From assembly GCA_018457135.1 (NCBI GenBank), contig JAGGDU010000231.1, forward strand, positions 1,798 to 53,356: a stretch of 51,559 nucleotides of DNA, given 5' to 3'. A model generated the notes under the pieces. That model searched no databases. It had not been told where the DNA came from and saw nothing but the letters and a program-made list of their open reading frames with translations. Numbering within the stretch: position 1 is the first letter of the stretch; every line of letters starts with the position of its first letter. Shown piece by piece: positions 27,567 to 37,589 of the stretch. The position numbers and the translations under genes are program-made. This DNA comes from Trichodesmium erythraeum GBRTRLIN201 (GTDB lineage Bacteria > Cyanobacteriota > Cyanobacteriia > Cyanobacteriales > Microcoleaceae).

Positions 27567-28771
27567 CATCCTGCCTGACTTTTAGGAACTCTTAAACAAC
27601 CGAACTATAACACCTATGCGGGTTGACATCTCACGGGCTGCTAGACTTATCCCCATACTTTCCTTGTTAGGAGAAGCAAGAGAGGTGGGTTAGCCTAGTC
27701 TTTATGTCCATTTTAAGTCTCGGAATGCCCGAGGGTGACTTACCAAAAATTCTTGTTGGTCTTTTCTTTATTTGTGCTTTGACATAAAGAAGTTACTCAG
27801 AAACCTGAAAGCTTCCCAAGTTCAACTCTCAACTTTTAAGTGGTCCGACAAACCTTTTTTATTCTGCACTATAGCAATTCTCACACTGAGTCGGTAAAAA
27901 TTTATTTTAGTAGGGAAGATGCATCTAAGCTCCCCTAAAGATTAGTAAGCAAGGAAAACAGAGTATAGAAAAGAAGAAAAAAACTGTACATCATTACCTT
28001 GAAAAACTCTATATTTATGAGACAAGGCAGGTATTTAAACCAATCTTATTAAACAATTGAAAATCGCCCGATGGGTGGGCCAAGTGTTAAACCCAATTTT
28101 TCTTTAAGTCTTCAATTTTTGAAATAATTAAGCAAGTAATAAGGTTTGCTAATGACTTTTTTGTTGCTGTAGAAAATCTCAAAATCTTAGAAATAATGAG
28201 TAATGAATTTTGGTTATTCGTTAAAAAAAATACGACTTTAAGCTTGCAGTTAAACTCATATAGAAGATTTTGGCCTTGGTGATTTTGACCCTTGATTGTG
28301 CTTTAATAGTAATCGCCTAACTATTAACTCAAAATAATTTTATCTTGGGCCAAATTTAAGTTTTATAGCTGGATTCGCCAACGCTATATTTTTAACTAAA
28401 AGTTTTGAAAAATTGGCATTGTACTACTTCTCTAAAGCAACATTTAAGGCTTAAAACGCCACTACCAGAGTCATCAAAGTAGTTTGTAGAAATAGTTGGT
28501 TGCCCTAGAGATTCATTGAGTCATTATTTTCCTGGAGTTTTCTTGATAGAAGTTATACCTAAAAAGACTACTAATAGTTAACTTAATAATTAAGATGTTT
28601 TGGGTATAAATTTATGTATACGATATAGATTACCACTGAAAGAATTGACTTCAATATCTCAAAAAAGTACTTGATAAAATACCGAAAAAATATGTAATTA
28701 ATTTTGCATAGGAACTTAGCTGATAGCTAAATGTTTATAGCTAATAAACTTATAAAATATAACTATACCCC
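27567..28771. other. 1.2-kb spacer with structured and repeated segments
   Basis: No intact gene. From 27590 to 27770 is GC-richer DNA with a CTCGG/CCGAG hairpin (about 27719-27733) and the phrase GAGGTGGG...ACTTACCAAAAATT, also seen at 14647-14673; this could be the end of an insertion element or a structured RNA. A dispersed 115-bp repeat lies at 27901-28015. From 28100 to 28600 only short degenerate frames occur on both strands. Confidence 0.45.
27901..28015. repeat. Dispersed 115-bp repeat, copy A
   Basis: It aligns with 47347-47465 over its whole length with small indels. The shared blocks include TTTTAGTAGGG, AGTA-GCAAG-AAAACAG-GTATA and AAGAAGAAAAAACTGTAC. It is not coding and its source is unknown, perhaps the end of a lost insertion sequence. 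Confidence 0.8.
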
Positions 28772-29470
28772 ATGACTATTGATTATGAAAATGCCTGGGA
28801 AGAATATGCAAAAAAATGGCAAGAATATTACCCAGAATTAACCTATATAGGTGATGAATGGATAGGCAAAGCAGCTGGAGCAGCAAACTCATTAGCAGAT
28901 TACGAAAAATTAATAGAAAAAAAATTTATTGCTCCATATATAAAACAAAAAGATACAGTGTTAGAGATAGGAATTGGTGGGGGAAGAACCGCAGCATTGT
29001 TACTTAAATACTGCCAAAAATTAATATGTGCTGATATTTCTAAGTTTATGTTAAATGCTACTAAAAATAGACTGGGTGAAGATCAAATAAAATATGTAAA
29101 AGTTGACGGAATAACATTAAATGAAATTGAATCAGAAGTAGCAGATGTTTGCTTTTGCTATGACACAATGGTGCATTTAGAACCCAGAGATATTTTCAAT
29201 TACTTAACTAAAATTCCTAGCAAATTAAAAGGAAAAAAGCTTTGTATCTTTCATCACACAAATACTCTTAGTAATTTAGGTTGGCAAAGATTTCTCAAAG
29301 ATTGGGATGAGAATCTTATGGGTGAACGAAATGGTACAGCTCACTCAGTAATGACAGACAAAATAATGGAAAAGTTTCTTTCCCATCTTAACTACCAAAT
29401 TATTCATAAAGATATTAACTCAGTTCCGAGAGATTGTGTTTGGATTTGTCAAGCACCTGAAAATAATTAA
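28772..29470 (+). CDS. Class I SAM-dependent methyltransferase
   Basis: A 232-residue soluble protein with VLEIGIGGGRTAALLL (63-78) as SAM motif I, ICADIS (about 84-89) as the acidic loop, and the catalytic-side segment VADVCFCYDTMVHLEPRD. FHHTNTLSNLGWQRFLKDW resembles the region seen in sugar and phospho-sugar methyltransferases of cyanobacterial glycan loci. It starts with ATG 28772 after a run of AT-rich repeats, with no clear ribosome site. It lies between the sulfotransferase and a GT4 gene, so a role in decorating the same polysaccharide is likely. The substrate cannot be read from the sequence. Confidence 0.82.
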   Translation: MTIDYENAWEEYAKKWQEYYPELTYIGDEWIGKAAGAANSLADYEKLIEKKFIAPYIKQKDTVLEIGIGGGRTAALLLKYCQKLICADISKFMLNATKNRLGEDQIKYVKVDGITLNEIESEVADVCFCYDTMVHLEPRDIFNYLTKIPSKLKGKKLCIFHHTNTLSNLGWQRFLKDWDENLMGERNGTAHSVMTDKIMEKFLSHLNYQIIHKDINSVPRDCVWICQAPENN

Positions 29471-29481
29471 CAGTTAAGGAA

Positions 29482-29530
29482 ACAGGAAAAAAATCATCAT
29501 TTTTTGAACTAGACCTTTTTGTTTTCCTGT
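29482..29530 (+). terminator. Possible terminator-like inverted repeat
   Basis: ACAGGAAAA (29482-29490) and TTTTCCTGT (29522-29530) form a 9-bp stem with a 31-nt loop just after the methyltransferase stop. The loop is long and no U-run follows, so termination is only a guess. Confidence 0.3.
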
Positions 29531-29739
29531 ATCTATTTACTACCCCTTACTCAGCTAATACCAGTTTAAAATGTGCCTTTAATAAGTCAGAATTTATCAT
29601 GGTTTTTCGCGTAAACAATGCACATAACAATGAGTCGTTTAAATGCACAACAGTTTACCTACTCTCTAAACTTATAATTTAGGTTAGTTGTATATTGAAA
29701 GTCTCTCCTGATTTAGTATTATTTTCAATTATCAAACTT

Positions 29740-31011
29740 ATGAAAGCTTTATTTCTACACCCGAATTTTCCGGCTCAATATCGTCATATTATTACCGCTT
29801 TAGGAGCTAACCCAAAAAACCAAGTCGTCTTTGGTACAAAAAACGAAAGGCCAGAATGGAAAATACCAGGAGTTCATAAAGCACTATTCAACCCCAGTCG
29901 GGAAGCCCGCCCAGAAACTCACCATTATGTGCGTCCTTTAGAAAGTGCAGTAATTTATGGACAAGCCGTGTTTAGAATGGCAGAACAACTTAAGGTCAAA
30001 GGGTTTGTCCCAGATGTAATTTGTGGTCATTCAGGATGGGGGCCTACTCTATTTGTTAAAGAAGCATTTCCTGGAGTTCCCTTACTTTGCTACTTTGAAT
30101 GGTTCTATCATTCTCAGGGTTCTGATGCAGATTTTGACCCTGCAGAACCCTTAACAGTAGATGATATGGCCAGAATTCGGATCAAAAATGCCCCCATATT
30201 AATAGACTTGTACTCTTGTGATTGGGGACTATCTCCCACACACTGGCAGCGCTCCCAATTTCCTCAAGAACTCCAAAGCAAACTATCTGTACTGCATGAT
30301 GGGGTGGATACCGACTATTTCAAACCAAATCCGGGGTCAAAACTGGTATTACCCAACTTAGACTTGTCTGGAGTAGATGAACTGGTGACTTATGTAGCAA
30401 GAGGAATGGAACCATATCGAGGTTTTCCAGAATTTATCGAAGCGATCGCCTATATCCAAGAAAGAAGGCCCAACTGTCATGTAGTAGTAGTTGGTTCTGA
30501 AAGAGTTTGCTATGGTAAATCATTACCAAATGGCAAAACTTACAAACAAGAGATGCTAGAAAAAATACCCTTGGACTTATCAAGAATTCACTTTGTTGGA
30601 TCATTGCCCTATGGATTATACTTGAAAGTCATTCAAGCATCAGATGTTCACATTTACCTAACCAGACCTTTTGTGCTTTCATGGTCAATGATTGAGTCCC
30701 TATCAACTGGTTGCTTAATTGTCGGTTCAGACACAGCACCAGTTAGGGAAGTTATTCAAGATGGGAAAAATGGCCTATTAGCAGACTTCTTCTCTCCTAA
30801 GCATATAGCTGACCGTGTTGATGAAGTTTTAGATCACCCAACTCGTATGGCAGAAATACGAGAAAAAGCACGGCAAACTGTATTAGAACGTTATGCTTTA
30901 TCCAATCTATTAATAAAACATTTAGAACTAATTAATCAAGTTGCTAATCGTAGCTTAACACCAACTAAAGGTAAGGAAACAAAAGGATCTCTTACCTTAT
31001 CTAAATTCTAG
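29740..31011 (+). CDS. Glycosyltransferase family 4
   Basis: From ATG 29740 (MKALFLHPNFPAQYRHI) this is 423 residues; the upstream TTG at 29695 adds a poor leader. It is a GT-B fold: an N-terminal acceptor half with the FPAQY opening typical of this cyanobacterial subfamily and CGHSGWGPTLF, then LSVLHDGVDTDYFKP at the domain junction. The donor half has TYVARGMEPYRGFPEFIEAI and RPFVLSWSMIESLSTGCLIV, the E-x7-E region that binds the nucleotide sugar. It is cytoplasmic or peripheral. It is the last glycan gene before the RTX gene and likely adds one sugar of the exported chain; donor and acceptor are unknown. Confidence 0.88.
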   Translation: MKALFLHPNFPAQYRHIITALGANPKNQVVFGTKNERPEWKIPGVHKALFNPSREARPETHHYVRPLESAVIYGQAVFRMAEQLKVKGFVPDVICGHSGWGPTLFVKEAFPGVPLLCYFEWFYHSQGSDADFDPAEPLTVDDMARIRIKNAPILIDLYSCDWGLSPTHWQRSQFPQELQSKLSVLHDGVDTDYFKPNPGSKLVLPNLDLSGVDELVTYVARGMEPYRGFPEFIEAIAYIQERRPNCHVVVVGSERVCYGKSLPNGKTYKQEMLEKIPLDLSRIHFVGSLPYGLYLKVIQASDVHIYLTRPFVLSWSMIESLSTGCLIVGSDTAPVREVIQDGKNGLLADFFSPKHIADRVDEVLDHPTRMAEIREKARQTVLERYALSNLLIKHLELINQVANRSLTPTKGKETKGSLTLSKF

Positions 31012-31787
31012 GTACATTCAAAATTAGATATATCTGGGAACCATTAGTAAATTAATACCGTCCTCCGGTAATGTTTAGACTGTAAACTATAATCAATAAG
31101 TAAAGTACTAAAAAAGTACCAAAAGTTACCCAAACCAGTTATGTCTTTTATGGTTTAGGTTTTAAAACTTAAACCCTAATGCAATGCCTTGAAAATCTGA
31201 AAACTTTCTTGGTCTTACATAAGCATCCACAGGCAAATATCCATCTCCCATAGACTAAACTTTTGTGCTGTCTCATGAAATAGGCCGACCTCCCAGGTTA
31301 AATCACCGATCCTGGAAGGGAAACTAGAGGAGTGGGTCAAATTTTTCCTAATTTTGCCGAAATTGTTTGGGTATTCTAGAAGAGTTTTAATAGACTCTTT
31401 GATTATAAGTAGCAGGTAAAATCCCGCAATTCATACTAACCCCTTTCCTGACGGCGACAGCATTTTAAGCCTTGCCACATTGAAAGTACAGCTTTGGGGA
31501 ACAGAAAATCTACCTAATAGAGTGGAACTTGAATGCGGATTAAGTTAAAAATATGCTGTCTTAGAATAAGTACTAACGTTGTACTTCCAAGTCAATAAGA
31601 GTAAATCTATAGACAAATAGTTAGGCCCAACTTTGGCTAATAATTTTTGTAGTTAAAAGGCTAGACTTATTCCAGATAAACAGGTTAAACTACAGCCGAA
31701 TATAAAATAACTTCTGTTTTTAGTGGTATAACTAAACAGAATAATTGACCATAAATATTATAGATAAATGTAGAGGAGTGAAACGGT
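31012..31787. other. Long leader region upstream of the RTX gene
   Basis: No gene was recognised in 776 bp. The part 31240-31530 is GC-richer than ordinary spacers and could be a structured 5' untranslated region or an old gene remnant. No riboswitch signature or group II intron domain V was found by eye. Confidence 0.4.
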
Positions 31788-33659
31788 ATGGTGACATTAA
31801 GTGACGCAGACAATAACTTTGATCAGGACCAATCAGACCAGATGAAACCTGATACCATTAATGCTATTGGTGGAGATGACATAATATTAAGTTCTACCCT
31901 GGGAGGTAGTCTAATTAGAGGTGGAAATGGAAACGATACTTTGCTGTCCAGAGGGCCTGCTGGAATTGGCAACTCTGGTGAAGGTGACACTCTTGAAGGG
32001 GGGAATGGAGATGATACCTTAGACTTCAGAGCAGCAGGAGGCACTGGATTTGGAGATGAGGGCAATGATACCTTAAAAGCTATTACCCAAACTACCCTGT
32101 ATGGAGGTAATGGGGAGGACTCTCTCATAAGTTTGATTGAAGGAAACTATCTATCAGGCAATCGAGATAATGATAGATTCTTCATAACAGAGAGAGATAC
32201 TGTTTATGGAGGTAAAGGTAATGATACTATTCTTAATAGGGATACCTCAACTCCATCAGAAAATTCTGGGTTTAATTTTATATCTGCAAACAATAACGAA
32301 GATTATGTCAAGGTGTCTGGTGATCGCGATACTATCTATGGTGGTAAGGAGGACGATACACTAATTTCTTCGGGTAGTCGAGTCTTTATAAGTGGAGATA
32401 AAGGTAATGACACAATCACTAACTCGGAAGAAAGGTCTACCCTACTTGGTGGTGAAGGTGATGATTCGATTATGGGCGGGCTTGATCCATCTCCTAGTGA
32501 TGAGAATAATAATAGTAGAAATAGTCTAGAGGGTGGTGCGGGTAGCGATACTCTCATTGGTCGAGGTGCGAGGGACACTTTGATTGGTGGTGAAGGTAAT
32601 GACTCTATTGTAAGCAAGTCTACTGATGAAGGTTCTGATGGTCAAAACAGATTGGATGGTGGTGCAGGTAGCGATACCTTAGTAGGGGGATATGTAACTG
32701 ATACAATGATCGGGGGTGATGGTAATGACTCCCTTAGTGGTATATTCACAAAGGGAGATGGTGGTGGAGGTAATGACACCATAAATGCTACTGCTGCAGG
32801 TACTGATGCTGCTCAAATTACCCTTATTGGTGGTGCAGGTAATGACAGTTTACTAGGTAATACTAGTGCTGGTGTATCTAACTTCTTCGATGGTGGTACA
32901 GGCAATGACTTTATCCAGTTTGGATCAACTAACGATCAGTTAATTGGGAACAACAGAGGTAACGATACTATTGCTGCGGTTGGAACTAGTACATCAGGAT
33001 TTAATATTCAAGATACCTTCGGCAATAATACTATTACTGGTGGTAAAGGAAATGACACACTAGTTACTGGAGGAGGTAATGACTCTATTACTGGTGGTAA
33101 CTCAGTCAGTGAAGATTCCCCAGACGAAGGAGATGATCGTATTGTTGCTGGTGCAGGGAATGACACAATATTCGGACGTGGTGGCAAAGATACAATTATT
33201 GGTGGTGATGGTGATGACTATATTGTAGGAGGTCTTGACAGTACAGGCGATTCATTAATTGGTGGTGCAGGAAACGATAGTTTCGTTTATTTTGGTTTGG
33301 ATGGTAAGGACCAAAGTCCAAATAGTGTTATTGTAGATTTCGATACTGCTGACGACAAAATACTGCTTCGAGATCAAGGATTTAATTTAGCCAACTCTGA
33401 GGCAGGTTCAACAATTGCTAATGCTGATTTGGTTCTTATTGACCCAGGCAATAACTATAGCAACGATGATGCTCGAAGTACTAATCCTACAATTATCTAC
33501 GAGCCTGAGCCTCTAAACGGAAATGAAAGAATAGATTCTGGTTTATTAAAGTACGATCCTAGTGGTAGTGGTGGTCCAGATGATAACAGCGATGTTGTTA
33601 CTATTGCTCGTCTCAACGGTAATCCAGGTCTTGAGAACAGCGATATTTTAATTATCTAA
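31788..33659 (+). CDS. RTX calcium-binding protein, type I secreted
   Basis: A 623-residue acidic protein made almost wholly of glycine/aspartate nonapeptides such as GGNGNDTL, GGKGNDTI and GGAGNDSLL, which form calcium-bound parallel beta-rolls outside the cell. There is no N-terminal signal peptide, as expected for type I export. The last 130 residues, from NSVIVDFDTADDKILLRDQG to the end NSDILII, lack repeats and should carry the C-terminal secretion signal. It has no enzymatic domain, so a surface-layer, adhesion or matrix role is more likely than a toxin. The start ATG 31788 has GAGGA 10 bp upstream. The ABC exporter and HlyD genes lie 7-12 kb downstream and are the likely secretion route. 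Confidence 0.92.
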   Translation: MVTLSDADNNFDQDQSDQMKPDTINAIGGDDIILSSTLGGSLIRGGNGNDTLLSRGPAGIGNSGEGDTLEGGNGDDTLDFRAAGGTGFGDEGNDTLKAITQTTLYGGNGEDSLISLIEGNYLSGNRDNDRFFITERDTVYGGKGNDTILNRDTSTPSENSGFNFISANNNEDYVKVSGDRDTIYGGKEDDTLISSGSRVFISGDKGNDTITNSEERSTLLGGEGDDSIMGGLDPSPSDENNNSRNSLEGGAGSDTLIGRGARDTLIGGEGNDSIVSKSTDEGSDGQNRLDGGAGSDTLVGGYVTDTMIGGDGNDSLSGIFTKGDGGGGNDTINATAAGTDAAQITLIGGAGNDSLLGNTSAGVSNFFDGGTGNDFIQFGSTNDQLIGNNRGNDTIAAVGTSTSGFNIQDTFGNNTITGGKGNDTLVTGGGNDSITGGNSVSEDSPDEGDDRIVAGAGNDTIFGRGGKDTIIGGDGDDYIVGGLDSTGDSLIGGAGNDSFVYFGLDGKDQSPNSVIVDFDTADDKILLRDQGFNLANSEAGSTIANADLVLIDPGNNYSNDDARSTNPTIIYEPEPLNGNERIDSGLLKYDPSGSGGPDDNSDVVTIARLNGNPGLENSDILII

Positions 33660-34284
33660 TTCTGAGCAATTAGAAAAAATCCTCAAAAAAGTTGGGTCTA
33701 AAACCAACTCCTTCTAGGGTATTGTTGTTTTCTTTCCAGGGAAATAGCTGTTTGAGTGGCTAGACAAGGGGGATTAATAGTTGGCAATCCAAAGCTACTA
33801 ATCATATCGTAATCTAATATGTCAGAGTAGTTAGGGATGCCTGCCCTCTTATTACTAATTACTATGAGTTTTCTAATTCCTGATAAGTGATCCAACCGCC
33901 TGAGTCTTGGCAACTAAGAATATCTCTGTCAACGCCTACTACTAAGGCTACATAACTCATAAAAAAGTTTATAAGATTTTCTTATATACATTAGACTTCT
34001 CGAAAAATACCGATCTGAAAAGACGAGTATAAGGGTTTGGGAACCTTTGGAGGGGAAGTCTATTGGGAGATACCTCCAATGTGGACAAAATTCTACTTTC
34101 TACTGTAAATGGTTAGCTTTTGTTAGAATTTATAGTTTCGGAAAAGAGAGACAGGGTAGACAATAGGAAAAGGTAGAATGACCATCCTAATTGCTACCCT
34201 TTTACTCCTTATTAGTTCACAAAAATTTGCTAGGTTGGATGAGTCTTCTTTTCTCCCTCAAAGTTCATAGTTAAATATTTAATA
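33660..34284. other. Spacer with minus-strand coding relic
   Basis: On the minus strand, about 33960-33865 reads MSYVALVVGVDRDILSCQDS then GGWITYQELENS and a stop. In another frame PNYSDILDYDMISSFGLPTI continues to a stop at 33698. This looks like a frameshifted gene I do not recognise. A hairpin at 33690-33709 ends it, and an imperfect AAAGGTAG/CTACCCTTT hairpin near 34172-34203 could end the next minus-strand gene. Confidence 0.4.
33690..33709 (-). terminator. Hairpin plus U-run, minus strand
   Basis: The stem AGTTGG/CCAACT with an 8-nt loop is followed by T6 when read on the minus strand (A-run at 33685-33690). It fits an intrinsic terminator for the decayed minus-strand frame and could also slow plus-strand readthrough from the RTX gene, which ends 30 bp before. 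Confidence 0.5.
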
Positions 34285-35232
34285 TTAATTAGTTTTAGTT
34301 TCTGTTTTAACTTCTTTGTTGACTTTATTTTTAGCTTCAGTCTTAGTTTTTTCTTTACCCTGAATAAGTTTATCCCAGAGTGATATTTGATTACCAATTA
34401 AACTAAGAAACGTAGTACCAAAATGCTGAATTTCCAAGAAACTAGCATCAGCAATAGCAGGTTTATAAATTCTAAAACTCCTCATAATTCCTAGAGTCGC
34501 AGCACTTTCTAAAGGACCAATAAAACTAGTATCTCTATCCCCAAAATATGGTTTACTAACCCATTCTGCCATTTGTTCAGAATTCAAAAAATAACAACCA
34601 GAATGAGGGTTAAGAGTTCTGTGAAAAGCAATCACTTTCTCCATTATTTTCCCCTTAAGTTGAGGTTGATCTCGAATATTTTGAAACTTAGCTGTTGTTT
34701 CAGGTTTTAAATTACCATCTATATAAGCTTTTGGCACAGGCCCCAAAGGTGACACTTCATAACGATTAGGTTGTAGTAAATTACTATTTCCAGTATGGTG
34801 ATTAAACCATTTTAACTTCACAAAGAACCAAGGGTCATGTAGAATTAAATCGTCTTCTAAATAACAATAATAATCATACTTTCCCAGACATGATTTCAGT
34901 ACTGCCTGACATTCAAATCCTAATAACATAGGTTCTACATTAGTATTGTGGTGCATTAAGAAATTTGACGCCAAAGGAATCTGAGATAATAAGTGAAAAC
35001 CTTTAGTTGTACAAACAATAATATCCACATTATTTCCATGGCTTTGATTAGCAGGAATAGCTTGGTGTCTGCTAATATCAATCATATACTGAGATTGACC
35101 ATATAAGGCTTTTAATGCAGTTAAACAGGTAGTAATAGCTATTCTGCGCGTTTGTGGGTCTTTTCGTAAAGAACCATGTTGCCCGCTACCTTCTGGGTTG
35201 AAAAAATGAGGAATTGTAAATAATATTCGCAT
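34285..35232 (-). CDS. Putative GT-A-fold glycosyltransferase
   Basis: A 315-residue protein opening with MRILFTIPHFFNPEGSG. The centre has KYDYYCYLEDDLILHDPWFF, where EDD after a hydrophobic strand looks like the DxD metal site of GT-A enzymes, and HSGCYFLNSEQMAEWV recalls acceptor-side segments of such enzymes. The last 30 residues are a Lys/Glu/Thr-rich tail. I know of similar cyanobacterial proteins without experimental function. It sits on the opposite strand between the RTX gene and the secretion genes. Glycosylation of the secreted protein or of surface glycan is possible, but neither is shown. There is no signal peptide or membrane segment. Confidence 0.55.
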   Translation of the reverse strand: MRILFTIPHFFNPEGSGQHGSLRKDPQTRRIAITTCLTALKALYGQSQYMIDISRHQAIPANQSHGNNVDIIVCTTKGFHLLSQIPLASNFLMHHNTNVEPMLLGFECQAVLKSCLGKYDYYCYLEDDLILHDPWFFVKLKWFNHHTGNSNLLQPNRYEVSPLGPVPKAYIDGNLKPETTAKFQNIRDQPQLKGKIMEKVIAFHRTLNPHSGCYFLNSEQMAEWVSKPYFGDRDTSFIGPLESAATLGIMRSFRIYKPAIADASFLEIQHFGTTFLSLIGNQISLWDKLIQGKEKTKTEAKNKVNKEVKTETKTN

Positions 35233-37589
35233 TTTTGCTTTTTATTGAATCAATTAGTAAATCAGAAATAGGGAACAACAAAATCCACAATTTTTATATT
35301 GTTTTTATACATTTTTATGCAAGAAAAACACACATTTTTCCCAACACTATAAGACTACAAAAAAGTGTTAGGAAATTTATCAAATTACAATGCTTGATCA
35401 CGAATAGTTTTGACTTGAGCTGATAGTTGTTTGGGGAGCATTCCAGCACGGAAATGCTGAAAGTTATATGAGGAGAAATTGAATTAAACATCTCACTGTT
35501 TTATATAATTTATCAAAAACTTCTCTCCCCGTGTCTTTAGCATGGGTCGGGACATTGGATGTAATAGACCTAGCTATAGGTGAGAAAAGCCTCTAATTAA
35601 GTAAGTCTATTCTCCTAAAATATCTATTTAATGAAAAGCACATAACTTCTCTGTTTTGTCAAGTTTTATGTTAATAAAGATGTTTATAAAGCATAGCTTG
35701 AAAGGTGGGCAGAGATGGATGTATAACTATAACTCATTGATTAAAGGGTAGTGATGCACAAGTAATGATTTTTGCAGTTAAACTATTGACAATGAAAGGG
35801 GTCTACTTATAAATAAATATCACCACATTCATGGGACTACTGATTAAAAAAACTACTAATTGTGGTAAAGTAAACTTTTTTTCCTATAACATTATTCTTA
35901 ATTGAACTATTAAATTACAACTTTCTTAAATAAGTATGATTTGTTAGCATTTAACCATCAGCTATCAAATATTAGCTATGAGTTATTAAACTATTCTTAC
36001 ACCAAGGGTTAAAAATAAATGCTATTTAATGCTATTTTTAATTTGAAACTTAAACGATTAAGTAATTAACACAGGTAGAATAATTTTTTTCATCATTAGC
36101 ATCCACTGAGGGTGTGAATTGTTTATCTTTTTTACGAACGTCGCATACAATATTAGTAGCGACTCCTAAAATGTAAATATATATTGAATTTACGACTCCT
36201 GGGTTGTTATGTTAGGTAGTTATGTTGATTTTTTTAGGGTCATAGGAGTAGGGGTTAGGGAATATGGGAATTACGAATGGTAAACTTGTAAAAAATATTT
36301 ACCCTGTTAGTTGTTGCACATTACTTACCGAATATGCTGTAAGGCTTAAGTCCTCTTTTTTTTCAATAAGGGGTAATTGTTGAAATATAAACTTGTTTTC
36401 CTCAAGATTTATTTTTTATTCCAATTTCCGTTTTCCTTCTTGAGGCCTGATATTATAATTTCTAGGCAAAACAGTAATATCTGATCCTAAAGTTTTACAA
36501 TTACAGTCTAAAAAACATTGCTCAGTAAATAAGCCTCAATTTTAGTGTTTTGTCATTGTATAAAATTATTCTTAATACTAGAGTTTTGGTTAGTATAAAT
36601 ACTGATGGTGTGTGTTCAAAAAAACGTGAGGAGTTAAAAGAAAGATAAATAGAAACTTTACTAAAATAACAAGAATTGCTGGAATTAATTATTCATACTT
36701 ATAAATAATATATTAAGTTAAGCCTAGCATTATAAACAAACAAAAATTATGTTGTTATAATCAGGAAAAGTTTGACAAAAGATTGCCTCTAAAGACTAAA
36801 ATTTTAGATGATTATGGTTATTTAAAGCAAATAGGAGAACTCTTAGAAGGTATACTAAAAAAAATATATTAGGTCTGCTTACAGCTTACATATAGGCAAG
36901 TTATGATGAATCACAGAGATTATTAAGTTTAATGGGCGAATCTACATCTAGTATACCCTAATGGACTAAGGCAATTAAAAAATGTAGGCTTTGATAAAAT
37001 GAACTCAAACTCAACATGTGTCTTATTTTGCTTGGTTTTCGTTCCTCAACTTTAGATAAGCTAATTACATAATTTTAGATGTGTCGGTTGACTACACCAG
37101 GATTTAATATTTTAAGCTTGACAAAATTAATTATACATTTTCTTAAGCTCATTTTTTTAAAATTTACAGATATATGACAGAAAACATGGCAATGGCTGGA
37201 ATTAGTGTTTAAGTGTTGATTTACAAATATCCTCTTAAAAAAGATTATTAATCATCATAAATAAATAAAGAAACAAAAAAAGTCGGCCATGTCCTACAAT
37301 TTAGTTTTTATGCTTGAGTAGTAAGAGAATGTTATGATCCAGAAAGAGTAGATTCTGATTACCATTATTTATAACCAGTAGAGCTAAAAGCTATTATTTA
37401 CAAGAGTTAGAATAGACTCTAGAGAATAATTAAAAACTGTAATATGTGAGCTCATAGGTGTAAATTATCTATTTTCTAATAAATAAACATAAAGCAATAA
37501 AAAAAAATGAATCAGTAAACTATTTGGCACTACCTTTTACAGAGAACTAGATTAAAAAGAATAGTGCAAGTTAGTTGGAGAGATAAAAA
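35233..37589. other. 2.4-kb gene-free stretch with decayed remnants
   Basis: No intact gene on either strand. Around 36780-37000 broken frames read LPLKTKILDDYGYLKQIGEL and LLTAYI-stop-ASYDESQRLLSLMGE, and around 37290-37400 HVLQFSFYA-stop-VVRECYDPERVD. They behave like transposase or other gene relics riddled with stops, and the family could not be named. A short region 35940-36000 carries AGCTATCAAATATTAGCTAT-type repeats common in cyanobacterial spacers. Confidence 0.45.

Noticed and set aside
31240-31530. Group II intron or riboswitch upstream of the RTX gene
   Set aside because: No domain V sequence, intron-encoded protein or known riboswitch core could be recognised; left as an unexplained leader.
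31823-32617. Long minus-strand frames inside the RTX gene
   Set aside because: They are mirror frames of the Gly/Asp repeats (Ser/Pro-rich), with no start signal or family resemblance.
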